A DNA stretch of 64,000 nt from Leucobacter aridicollis (GTDB lineage Bacteria; Actinomycetota; Actinomycetes; Actinomycetales; Microbacteriaceae). The position numbers and the translations under genes were made by a program. The notes beneath the pieces are model-generated. The model was not told the origin of the DNA. It worked only from the letters and a program-made list of their open reading frames with translations, and did not search any database. This document shows, in pieces, positions 13,408-20,915 of this stretch. Every line of letters starts with the position of its first letter. Within the stretch, counting starts at the first letter, position 1. The stretch lies in NCBI RefSeq assembly GCF_024399335.1, contig NZ_CP075339.1:1-64000 (forward strand), given 5' to 3'.

Positions 13408-15158
13408 TTTGCAGCGACCTGCTTCATCAGGTCGACCTTGCGTATCTTCCCAGTCGCGGTCATCGGCATCGAATCAACGAGGACAATCTCTGGCACCTTG
13501 TTGGTCGCCATCTGTTCCTTCGCCCACACGCCGATACTCCCCGCGGAGACCTGGACCTGCGCGCGTAGCTGGACGAATGCGACAGGGCGCTGGCCCGAGT
13601 CAGCATCCTCACGGGGTACAACGGCGACCCGCTCAATGTGCGGGTGCGACATCATGAGCGACTCGATCTCCGTGGGGAAGGCACTCATGCCGTTCACTTT
13701 GATCATCTCTTTGCTGCGGGCGAGATATGAGAGTCCACCGTAATCATCGAACTGGCCTGCATCACCCGTGAGCAGCCACCCATCGACGATGGCGTTTCGG
13801 GTTGCCTCCGGCTTCTTGTAGTAGGCGCGCAACACCGAGGGAGAACGTACAAGGATCTGGCCAGGGACGCCGACATCGACAGGGTTCAGGTCTTCGTCGA
13901 CGACCACGATCGCGGTCCCGGGCACCGGGTAGCCGCAGTAGGTCGGTTGAGCGCGGAGATCCTGGCTATTGATGTGGAGGCCGAAGGTGAACGTATCTGC
14001 GGTGTGAGTCTCGGTCATTCCGTAGGAGGCCTCATGAAGCACAACACCGGTTGCGGTGAGCCACTGCTCACGCAGCTCGCAGTCGAGTTTTCGCACGAAT
14101 GAGATTGCCACACACTCCTCGAGCGACGAGGTGTCGGTCTTCGCGAAGCGAGGCGTATCCAGCATCTCGACGTAATTGTCAGCCTGCGCTGCGACCCAGG
14201 TCACCTTCTCGCGCTCAATAAGGGCGAGTGCACTCTCGGCATTCCAGCGAGTCATTATTACGACCGTGGAACCATCGATGAGTGGATTCAGCATACCCAT
14301 GTCCTCACCCGCTATCCAGAACATCGGGAGGAAGCCGAGCGACACATGCGCCTTGCCAGTTTGCGCGCTGACCGTCCCGGGTTCCCGCCCCTGGCCTTGG
14401 AGTGTGCTGAGCGCCGTGTAGACCATGTGACCTTCCGTATGCTCGCAGCCCTTGGGCATCCCAGTTGTGCCTCCGGTATAGTTCAGCGCAGCGAGTGCTT
14501 CACGGTCGCAGCGCATCGGAGCGACGGGGCTCGTAGCCATGATTGACGACCAGTCGCTCGGTACCCCGCCATGCGCATCGGGGAATGGTGGCGGCGGTGT
14601 TGGGGGAGAGAGCAGCATGTCACCAAGCTGCGTGTAGGCGACGCGCATCGTGGGGTGTACTCTTTCGTGGGCGGCACCGGCAAGTACCTCCGACGGGATC
14701 GCTCGAGCTGCCTCGACGACGCCGACGAGAGCAGGATCGGCGAGCAGCACAGATGCGCCCGAATCTGCGAGCTCGTAGGCGAGTTCGCGTGCTTTGAACA
14801 TCGGATTGATGGGAACGTAGACGGCGCCGATGCGCAAGATGCCGAGCATCGCAATGGTCAGTTGTGGGCAGTTGCCAAGGTACACACCTACCCTGTCACC
14901 CTGAGCAACGCCCTGCGCGAGCAACCAACCTGCGAACGCGCCTGCGCTGCGCTCAAGGTCGGCATAGGAAATATCAGTCCCGTAGAAGTGAATCGCGGTG
15001 GTCTGGGGCCGCTCACGGGCCCACCGTCGGAGGTAGTCGTTGAGACCCGCTGCCGGATCTGGGTCGATAAACTCTCTGGCGACCGTTGCTGGCCACAGGG
15101 TGCGCCTGGCGGCGAGAGCGATCGCGGCCTCGTTCCAAAGCGTTGTTCTTGGCGTCAT
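13404..15158 (-). CDS. AMP-dependent acyl-CoA synthetase/ligase
   Basis: A member of the ANL superfamily that activates a carboxylic acid to its acyl-CoA through an acyl-adenylate. The P-loop LNYTGGTTGMPKGCEHTEGH, the motif YGMTET, the hinge LLTGDAGQFD and the C-terminal lysine in MTATGKIRKVDL are all present. The ATG at 15158 is preferred over a GTG two codons earlier because GAGGAG lies 5 bases before the ATG but directly abuts the GTG. It overlaps the carboxylase gene by 4 bp, so the ligase probably supplies its acyl-CoA substrate. The exact acid cannot be told from sequence. Confidence 0.93.
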   Translation of the reverse strand: MTPRTTLWNEAAIALAARRTLWPATVAREFIDPDPAAGLNDYLRRWARERPQTTAIHFYGTDISYADLERSAGAFAGWLLAQGVAQGDRVGVYLGNCPQLTIAMLGILRIGAVYVPINPMFKARELAYELADSGASVLLADPALVGVVEAARAIPSEVLAGAAHERVHPTMRVAYTQLGDMLLSPPTPPPPFPDAHGGVPSDWSSIMATSPVAPMRCDREALAALNYTGGTTGMPKGCEHTEGHMVYTALSTLQGQGREPGTVSAQTGKAHVSLGFLPMFWIAGEDMGMLNPLIDGSTVVIMTRWNAESALALIEREKVTWVAAQADNYVEMLDTPRFAKTDTSSLEECVAISFVRKLDCELREQWLTATGVVLHEASYGMTETHTADTFTFGLHINSQDLRAQPTYCGYPVPGTAIVVVDEDLNPVDVGVPGQILVRSPSVLRAYYKKPEATRNAIVDGWLLTGDAGQFDDYGGLSYLARSKEMIKVNGMSAFPTEIESLMMSHPHIERVAVVPREDADSGQRPVAFVQLRAQVQVSAGSIGVWAKEQMATNKVPEIVLVDSMPMTATGKIRKVDLMKQVAAK

Positions 15159-15173
15159 TGCCACTCCTCAGGG

Positions 15174-15179
15174 ATCGTA
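15174..15179 (-). promoter_or_regulatory. -10 box of the ligase-carboxylase operon
   Basis: On the minus strand TACGAT (in TATACGAT) lies 15 bases before the ATG, giving a predicted leader of about nine bases that still holds the GAGGAG ribosome site. No convincing -35 box was found. Confidence 0.4.
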
Positions 15180-15307
15180 TAACTCCCCGCCGTGGGTGCA
15201 TCCCCTTGGTTCTTTCCTACCCGCGAGTGTCGAGAAACTCAAGGGATTGCTCAATGTGTGCCTCAGGGATACCGCTTCAGTAGGCGCGCAATCAGCGTCT
15301 GTTGCCC

Positions 15308-16000
15308 CTAGTTCAGTCGTGGATCGTAGCTTGGATCCGGAAGCGGCGCGGGGCAGCCAGCTGCCTGGGCACCGTCAACGATCTCGAAGTGCCAGGGCTC
15401 ATTCTCGTAGAGCTTGCACAGGCCGTACTCGGAGCCGTATTCGGGGGGGGGGGGGGGGCATGCTGTCGCTTCCATCGGGCCGAGATCGACAGCGTCGCCA
15501 AGCACGTGTGCCGAGGACTCTGGTGTGGCTACCCAGCGCGCTGCCTCCGCTTCGGAGCCGTACTCGGAGATGGCCTCGGAAAGGAGCTGCTGTTGGTCCG
15601 CTGCGGACCGCCATCCGCTAGTAACTGTGAACTCGATGCCGGAGTCGCTGGACGCTTGCCGTAGCGTCGCGAGAAGACCTGGGTCGAGTCCCTCGATCCC
15701 GTAAAAGCCAGTGGCAAAGACACTCGTGCCATTCGGCAGGTCTCCCGACGGGGGCACATCGTCCGGCCCTGCGGCCGCTTCTTCATGCTGTGCCGCAGCT
15801 GGCTGCTGTGGAGTTGATTCTGCGTCGAGAGAAGACAAGCTGTCTGCGTGAGCCGGTGTCTCAGCTCCAAAGGGCCTGCCATCGCCGTCGATCCCCTCGA
15901 CGATGATGAATCCCGCCGCAACCGTGGCGGCAACTGCGCCCACAACGAGAATGGGGATCCTCAGCCGGCGGAATCTCAGCTCGGCAACTGTGTATCGCAT
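15308..16000 (-). CDS. VanY-type D-Ala-D-Ala carboxypeptidase (M15B family)
   Basis: A 230-residue membrane-anchored zinc peptidase predicted to trim the terminal D-Ala from peptidoglycan stems. It has an N-terminal membrane segment (about 15-34), a Pro/Ala/Glu-rich linker (45-90) and a catalytic domain with SGWRSAADQQ, SAHVLGDAVD (zinc ligands His165 and Asp172) and EPWHFE (Glu201, His204). Residues 182-186 are five prolines from a 16-C tract between the second and third ligand motifs; relatives have a short Trp/His-containing turn there. The present tract length keeps the frame open through WHFE. It is divergent from a two-component system that probably regulates it. Confidence 0.88.
   Translation of the reverse strand: MRYTVAELRFRRLRIPILVVGAVAATVAAGFIIVEGIDGDGRPFGAETPAHADSLSSLDAESTPQQPAAAQHEEAAAGPDDVPPSGDLPNGTSVFATGFYGIEGLDPGLLATLRQASSDSGIEFTVTSGWRSAADQQQLLSEAISEYGSEAEAARWVATPESSAHVLGDAVDLGPMEATACPPPPPEYGSEYGLCKLYENEPWHFEIVDGAQAAGCPAPLPDPSYDPRLN
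15443..15458. repeat. 16-base homopolymer tract (G on plus strand) inside the vanY-like gene
   Basis: Sixteen consecutive G, read as TGC-(CCC)x5 on the coding strand, giving CysPro5. A gain or loss of one or two bases moves the reading frame before the EPWHFE motif, removing Glu201 and His204. In-frame lengths would be 13, 16 or 19. It is by far the longest homopolymer seen in the window. A sequencing or assembly length error is the main alternative to a genuine slippage site. Confidence 0.8.
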
Positions 16001-16052
16001 GAAACCTAGTCCACACGGTTGCCGGTTGTCGGAGCGTATTGCGTTTTCGATA

Positions 16053-16070
16053 CGCTGCGCATACGCAGCG
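16053..16070. promoter_or_regulatory. Inverted repeat, likely operator between vanY-like gene and the response regulator
   Basis: CGCTGCG / CGCAGCG arms of 7 bp around CATA, covering the expected -35 position of the response regulator promoter. It is well placed for binding by the response regulator itself and could serve both divergent genes. Confidence 0.55.
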
Positions 16071-16075
16071 CTTCG

Positions 16076-16081
16076 TACGAT
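16076..16081 (+). promoter_or_regulatory. -10 box of a leaderless response-regulator transcript
   Basis: TACGAT with six bases before the ATG at 16088; no ribosome site precedes that ATG. Confidence 0.55.
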
Positions 16082-16087
16082 AGAGAC

Positions 16088-16777
16088 ATGCGTGTCCTGA
16101 TCGTCGAAGACGAGCCCTTCCTGGCCGAGGCGATCCGCGATGGTCTCCGTCTCGAGGCAATCGCCGCCGACATCGCGAACGACGGCGACACGGCGCTTGA
16201 GCTACTGAGCGTGAACGAGTACGACATCGCGGTGCTCGACCGCGATATTCCCGGTCCGAGTGGCGACGATGTTGCTGCGACAATCGTACGCTCGGGCAGT
16301 GGCATGCCTATTCTGATGCTCACCGCGGCAGACAGGCTCGATGACAAGGCGTCCGGGTTTGAGCTCGGGGCAGACGACTACCTCACCAAGCCCTTCGAGC
16401 TACAAGAACTCGTGCTTCGCCTCCGGGCGCTCGATCGTCGACGCGCGCACCACAGGCCACCAGTGCGTGAGATCGCGGGGCTTCGCGTTGACCCGTTTCG
16501 TCGAGAGGTGTACCGAGACGGGCGGTATGTAGCGCTCACACGCAAACAGTTCGCAGTGCTCGAGGTTCTTGTCGCCGCGGAGGGCGGCGTGGTGAGCGCC
16601 GAGGAGCTCCTCGAGCGCGCATGGGACGAGAACGCTGATCCTTTTACAAACGCGGTGCGGATCACAGTCTCGGCTCTGCGCAAGCGGATCGGCGAGCCAG
16701 CAATCATCGCGACAGTGCCGGGCGTCGGCTATCGTATCGACGAGAGTGCAGGGAAAGATGCAGCCGCGGCAGAATAG
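16088..16777 (+). CDS. OmpR/PhoB-family response regulator (VanR-like)
   Basis: A 229-residue regulator with a receiver domain (acidic Asp8/Glu7 in VEDE, phosphorylated Asp51 in VLDRD, Lys101 in LTKPFE) and a winged-helix DNA-binding domain (about 130-225; ALTRKQFAVLEVLVA, ITVSALRKRIGEP, VPGVGYRI). The start at MRVLIVEDEP is set by family N-terminus; a longer in-frame start at 16019 would pass through the promoter. The paired sensor kinase overlaps its 3' end. Neighbourhood with VanY- and VanZ-like genes suggests it controls a cell-wall response. Confidence 0.94.
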   Translation: MRVLIVEDEPFLAEAIRDGLRLEAIAADIANDGDTALELLSVNEYDIAVLDRDIPGPSGDDVAATIVRSGSGMPILMLTAADRLDDKASGFELGADDYLTKPFELQELVLRLRALDRRRAHHRPPVREIAGLRVDPFRREVYRDGRYVALTRKQFAVLEVLVAAEGGVVSAEELLERAWDENADPFTNAVRITVSALRKRIGEPAIIATVPGVGYRIDESAGKDAAAAE

Positions 16778-17894
16778 CGCGCGCGGTGCCAGCGCGAGGC
16801 TGAGGCTCACGCTCAGCTACGCCGGCTTCCTGCTCGTGACAGGTGCACTGCTGCTCGCTGTCGTCTGGGCGTTTCTGCTGCGCTACGTTCCGCCAGATGC
16901 GATCTGGAACAACCACGAGTTCTTTCCTGGCCGTGACGACCTCATTCGCGCGTTCGTGCCGCGCGCACTCCTGGTGCTGGCATTGCTACTGCTTGTCGGG
17001 CTCGTTGGCGGGTGGCTTCTTGCAGGGCGGATGCTCGCACCGCTCGAACGAATGACGAAAGTCACGAGGCAGGTCAGTGCTGGGACACTCGGGGCGCGCA
17101 TCAGGCTCGAGGGCGCACCTGACGAGTTTCGCGAACTCGCCGATGCGTTCGACGCGATGCTTGACAGGCTCGAGGCTCACGTCGCCGAGCAGGAGCGGTT
17201 CGCAGCAAATGCATCGCATGAACTGCGCACGCCCCTGGCGATCACACAGACGATGCTCGAAGTCGCACGGAAAGATCCGAGCGGGGTGTCGCCGGAGTTC
17301 GTCGACAGGCTGTGGACAGTGAACGCCAGGGCGGTTGAGCTGACTGAGGCGCTACTGCTCCTTGGCCGAAGCGGGAGGCGCGGATTCACTCATGAAGCAG
17401 TTGATCTCTCACTGCTCGTTGAGGAGGCTGTCGAGACACTCCTCCCGCGTGCCGAGTCCCGGAAGGTCACTATCGAGGTCGCAGGCGACCCGGTGCTCGC
17501 CTCGGGGTCGCCTGCACTGCTCCTGCAGGTCGCAAGCAACCTCATTCTCAACTCGATTCTGCACAATCTCCTTGCCGGTGGGAACTCCACCATCACAACG
17601 TGGGAGGCCGGCGGTCGTGCGCTGCTGTCTGTCGAGAACACGGGTCCGCGCGTGAGTGAGGGGCTTGTTGAGACGCTCACCGAGCCGTTTCAGCGAGGGA
17701 ATGAGCGAACTCGAGCAGACGACTCGGGAGTTGGGCTGGGGCTCGCGATCGTACAGAGCATCATCCAGGCGCACGATGGAACCCTGACACTGCGTGCCCG
17801 GCCGGGCGGAGGCCTGGTGGCGAGCATAGCCCTGCCTCTGGCCCCCTCACCTGTGGCAGGACTACTGGGCGAGAGACACGACGGCGAAGGCTGA
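16758..17894 (+). CDS. Sensor histidine kinase (VanS-like)
   Basis: A 378-residue membrane kinase: two membrane segments (about 17-43 and 69-92) enclosing a very short outer loop of about 25 residues, a HAMP linker, the phosphorylated His154 in NASHELRTPLA, an N box (NLILNSILHN) and a G box (DDSGVGLGLAIVQSI). The ATG at 16758 follows AGGGAAAG; a GTG at 16746 is possible. It overlaps the regulator gene by 20 bp. The small outer loop suggests sensing within the membrane, as in other kinases of this type; the ligand is unknown. Confidence 0.92.
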   Translation: MQPRQNSARGASARLRLTLSYAGFLLVTGALLLAVVWAFLLRYVPPDAIWNNHEFFPGRDDLIRAFVPRALLVLALLLLVGLVGGWLLAGRMLAPLERMTKVTRQVSAGTLGARIRLEGAPDEFRELADAFDAMLDRLEAHVAEQERFAANASHELRTPLAITQTMLEVARKDPSGVSPEFVDRLWTVNARAVELTEALLLLGRSGRRGFTHEAVDLSLLVEEAVETLLPRAESRKVTIEVAGDPVLASGSPALLLQVASNLILNSILHNLLAGGNSTITTWEAGGRALLSVENTGPRVSEGLVETLTEPFQRGNERTRADDSGVGLGLAIVQSIIQAHDGTLTLRARPGGGLVASIALPLAPSPVAGLLGERHDGEG

Positions 17895-18419
17895 GCCGAC
17901 GAGCGTGACAAGCAGTGCAAATCCACTTGCCCGCTGCAGTACTGCACGGGAGCCAAACTTCGAGTGTGTCCGAGCGCACGCGAGAAGGGCGAGGCCCACG
18001 GCGCCACCAGCGGTATTCACGAGCACGTCGGTGACGTCTGCGGCCCCAACAGCGAACACGAACTGCAGCGTCTCGTAGGTCACACTGATCGCCGCAATGA
18101 GCAGCACGCGAACCCACAACGCGCGCCGGGGCCGGAGAGCTCCAAGCAGCAAGCCGAGCGGCACAAATGCAAGGAAGTTCGCCGCTACCTCGTACGGCGC
18201 GCTCGGACCGAAGACCGTGGTGGGCGCGAACGGAACCCATTTCACGGGGGAAAAGGTGTCGCCCATGTGGGGTAGCCGTAGCTTCCACACGATTGCCCAG
18301 GTGAGCAGTGCCAGGTAGGCGCTGAACGCCGCGATGAGCACGGTCTCGGCCGCCCCCGGCGCACGCGCAGAGTTCCGTGGTCGCGTTGGGGAACCCAGTG
18401 TGCGAGTCGTATCGAGCAT
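17862..18419 (-). CDS. VanZ family membrane protein
   Basis: A 185-residue protein with about five hydrophobic segments and the VanZ pattern (WKLRLPHMGDTF..KWVPF, ANFLAFVPLGLLLGAL, TYETLQFVFAVGAADVTDVLVNTAGGAVG). VanZ proteins give low-level teicoplanin resistance in enterococci, by an unclear route. The 3' end overlaps the kinase gene by 33 bp in the convergent direction. An upstream TTG at 18431 could extend it by four residues. Together with the neighbouring VanY- and VanRS-like genes it forms a partial glycopeptide-resistance-type set. Confidence 0.85.
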   Translation of the reverse strand: MLDTTRTLGSPTRPRNSARAPGAAETVLIAAFSAYLALLTWAIVWKLRLPHMGDTFSPVKWVPFAPTTVFGPSAPYEVAANFLAFVPLGLLLGALRPRRALWVRVLLIAAISVTYETLQFVFAVGAADVTDVLVNTAGGAVGLALLACARTHSKFGSRAVLQRASGFALLVTLVGSAFAVVSLAQ

Positions 18420-18511
18420 GACACCAGTCAAGTGTGAGGGGTGTTGCGAGAGCGTTCAGAGTTTTCGATATGCTCACGAAACATCGGGCTGGCGCATGAC
18501 AGTTCGCGCGA

Positions 18512-18517
18512 TAGTGT
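18512..18517 (+). promoter_or_regulatory. -10 box of a leaderless tetR transcript
   Basis: TAGTGT, then six bases, then the GTG at 18524. No ribosome site. Confidence 0.5.
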
Positions 18518-18523
18518 GATGGC

Positions 18524-19168
18524 GTGACTAGCGTCGAAGAACCGAACCCCGAGAATCGGGTGCCGCGTGGCAGGGCTCGCAACGGGCAGTCTCGTGCATC
18601 GGTCATTGCCGCAGCGCTCAAGAGCTTCGCAGCGAAAGGCTACTTTGGGGCGTCGATGCGTGACATCGCCTCCGAGGCGAAGATCGGACTCGCTGGGATC
18701 TACCATCACTTCGGCAGTAAGCAAGACCTGCTCCAAGCTGTCATGACAATGACGTTGCAGGACGTGCTCGCGAGCACTCGGGCTCGCGTGGCCGCGGCTC
18801 CCGCGGATGATCCCGCAGCGAGGCTTGACGCCCTCGTCCGCGCCTGGGTCGAGTTTCACACGGTACGCCAGGAGGAGGCTCGGGTCGGAGCGTCCGAGGT
18901 ACACTGCTTGGAGGGGCAAGGACGCGAGCGAGTAATCGCCCTGCGGGACGAGCAGGAGCGGCTCTTCGTCGAGGTCGTCGAGCACGGCGTTCGTCTGGGG
19001 GTCTTCACCACGCCGTACCCGCGAGAAGCCGCGCGCGGGATGATCAACATGGGAATCGCCGTTGCGACCTGGTATCGGCTCGATGGCGACATCAGCCCAC
19101 ACGGCCTTGCTGAGCGGTACGCGCGAATGTCGCTCGACATGGTGGGCGCGCTCGCGACACGGAGGTGA
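18524..19168 (+). CDS. TetR/AcrR family transcriptional regulator
   Basis: A 214-residue regulator with a typical N-terminal helix-turn-helix (SVIAAALKSFAAKGYFGASMRDIASEAKIGLAGIYHHFGSKQDLLQAV, about residues 26-73) and an all-helical ligand domain. The start is GTG. It lies 206 bp upstream of the valine/isobutyryl-CoA operon in the same direction; the operon promoter contains a perfect palindrome of TetR type, so this protein is the likely repressor with an acyl-CoA as inducer (inference). Confidence 0.9.
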   Translation: MTSVEEPNPENRVPRGRARNGQSRASVIAAALKSFAAKGYFGASMRDIASEAKIGLAGIYHHFGSKQDLLQAVMTMTLQDVLASTRARVAAAPADDPAARLDALVRAWVEFHTVRQEEARVGASEVHCLEGQGRERVIALRDEQERLFVEVVEHGVRLGVFTTPYPREAARGMINMGIAVATWYRLDGDISPHGLAERYARMSLDMVGALATRR

Positions 19169-19236
19169 CGGCGCCACGACGACCATCACCGTGCGTGTGC
19201 GTGTGCGTGTGGTGTGGCAGCGTGTGAGAAGACCCT

Positions 19237-19254
19237 GTGTGCATACGTGCACAC
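19237..19254. repeat. Inverted repeat downstream of a GTGCGT microsatellite
   Basis: GTGTGCA / TGCACAC around TACG, just after a run of GTGCGT units (about 19191-19211). It lies between tetR and mmsA, roughly 20 bp upstream of the operon's -35 box, and could act as a second regulator site or a weak terminator of tetR. Confidence 0.45.
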
Positions 19255-19274
19255 GGTAGGTGAATCTGTGCGTG

Positions 19275-19303
19275 TTGTATTTGAACGATCGTTCGTTTAC
19301 GCT
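19275..19303 (+). promoter_or_regulatory. Promoter of the mmsA operon with embedded TetR-type operator
   Basis: -35 TTGTAT (19275-19280), 17-bp spacer and -10 TACGCT (19298-19303). The spacer contains the perfect palindrome GAACGATCGTTC (19283-19294), a typical TetR-family half-site pair. A protein bound there would block RNA polymerase. The predicted leader is about 65 bases. Confidence 0.68.
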
Positions 19304-19374
19304 CGCAGTAACCGGGGAGCAATCCACAAGATCGCCTCCGAGAGTCGATGACACCTGGCCCGAAGGAGCGCCCA

Positions 19375-20907
19375 ATGACCACTGTCGCACACCCACCACA
19401 TCCCGGTGAAGCGCGAGTGCTCACCCACTTCATCAATGGAGAGCACGTCGCCGGAACATCGGGAAGGTTCAGCGACGTCTATGATCCGAGCGTTGGCCTC
19501 GTGCAAGGGCGGGTGCCGCTCGCAAGCACGGCAGAAGTCACCGCTGCCATCGACAATGCCGCTGAGGCGCAGCTCGAGTGGGCAGCGCTCAACCCGCAGC
19601 GCCGGGCGCGTGTGCTTCTGCGCTTTCTCGACCTCATCGCCCGCGATACACCCGAGCTCGCAAAACTCCTTTCGCGCGAACACGGCAAGACAGTACCCGA
19701 CGCGATCGGCGACATTCAGCGAGGCGTCGAGGTCATTGAGTTTGCCGTCGGTGGGCCACACCTGCTGAAGGGGGACTACTCAACTGGCGTCGGCACTGGC
19801 GTCGACGTCTATTCGATGCGTCAGCCTCTGGGCGTCGTCGCAGGCATCACCCCGTTCAACTTCCCGGCGATGATTCCGCTCTGGAAGGCAGGACCGGCCC
19901 TCGCGGCAGGCAACTCGTTCATCCTGAAGCCCTCTGAGCGCGACCCGTCCGTGCCGCTGCGCATCGCGGAGCTTCTGCTTGAAGCGGGGCTGCCACCTGG
20001 GGTGTTCAACGTCGTGAATGGCGACAAGGAAGCAGTCGACGCACTGCTCCACGACGATCGAGTGCGTGCGATCGGGTTTGTCGGGTCGACGCCGATTGCG
20101 CAGTACATCTACGAGACTGCCGCAGCTGAGGGCAAGCGGGCTCAGTGTTTCGGAGGTGCGAAGAACCACATGATCGTGATGCCAGACGCTGACCTCGACC
20201 AGGTCGCAGACGCCCTCATCGGGGCCGGGTACGGGTCGGCAGGTGAACGCTGCATGGCGATCTCGGTCGCTGTTCCTGTGGGCAAGGAAACCGCTGACGC
20301 GCTCGCGGCGAAGCTTGTCGAGAGACTCGGCGACCTCAAGATCGGCCCGGCGCTCGACGAGACCGCTGACTACGGCCCGCTTGTGTCTGCGGAGGCCAAG
20401 GCGAGAGTCGAACACTACATTCAGTTGGGAATCGACGAGGGTGCCACGCTGCTCGCAGACGGTCGAGGCCACGTTGTTGAGGGATATGAGGGCGGCTACT
20501 ACCTCGGACCGACACTCTTTGACAACGTTACCCCCGATATGACGGTCTACCTTGAAGAGATCTTCGGCCCGGTGCTGGTGATGGCTCGCGCTGAGACCTA
20601 CGAGGAAGCGCTTGCCCTTGCGAGCGACCACGAGTATGGAAACGGTGTTGCGATCTTCACCCGTGACGGCGACACCGCTCGCGATTTCACAGCCCGCGTG
20701 AACGTCGGAATGGTCGGCGTGAATGTACCGATCCCAGTGCCAATCGCCTATCACACCTTTGGGGGCTGGAAGCGGTCTGGCTTTGGCGACCTGAATCAGC
20801 ACGGACCCGATGCGTTCCGCTTCTACACGAAGACGAAAACAGTCACGAGCCGTTGGCCGTCGGGCGCAAAAGAGGGCGCAAGCTTCGTCATCCCAACGAT
20901 GCAGTGA
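19375..20907 (+). CDS. mmsA: Methylmalonate-semialdehyde dehydrogenase (CoA-acylating)
   Basis: Oxidises (S)-methylmalonate semialdehyde to propionyl-CoA (and malonate semialdehyde to acetyl-CoA) with NAD+ and CoA, the last step of valine breakdown. The 510-residue protein has GVVAGITPFNFPAMIPLWK, the NAD site GFVGSTPIAQYIYE and the catalytic Cys in YGSAGERCMAIS. The start is set by AAGGAG six bases before the ATG. It leads an operon with an acyl-CoA dehydrogenase and 3-hydroxyisobutyrate dehydrogenase, which supports the assignment. Confidence 0.95.
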   Translation: MTTVAHPPHPGEARVLTHFINGEHVAGTSGRFSDVYDPSVGLVQGRVPLASTAEVTAAIDNAAEAQLEWAALNPQRRARVLLRFLDLIARDTPELAKLLSREHGKTVPDAIGDIQRGVEVIEFAVGGPHLLKGDYSTGVGTGVDVYSMRQPLGVVAGITPFNFPAMIPLWKAGPALAAGNSFILKPSERDPSVPLRIAELLLEAGLPPGVFNVVNGDKEAVDALLHDDRVRAIGFVGSTPIAQYIYETAAAEGKRAQCFGGAKNHMIVMPDADLDQVADALIGAGYGSAGERCMAISVAVPVGKETADALAAKLVERLGDLKIGPALDETADYGPLVSAEAKARVEHYIQLGIDEGATLLADGRGHVVEGYEGGYYLGPTLFDNVTPDMTVYLEEIFGPVLVMARAETYEEALALASDHEYGNGVAIFTRDGDTARDFTARVNVGMVGVNVPIPVPIAYHTFGGWKRSGFGDLNQHGPDAFRFYTKTKTVTSRWPSGAKEGASFVIPTMQ

Positions 20908-20915
20908 GCGCCGCC

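Noticed and set aside
15165..15307. Possible small gene between the ligase and the vanY-like gene
   Set aside because: No frame with a plausible start and ribosome site; the gap fits a promoter region.
19191..19211. GTGCGT microsatellite considered as a phase-variable promoter spacer
   Set aside because: It is more than 60 bp upstream of the mmsA -35 box, so length changes would not alter promoter spacing; recorded only as a local repeat.
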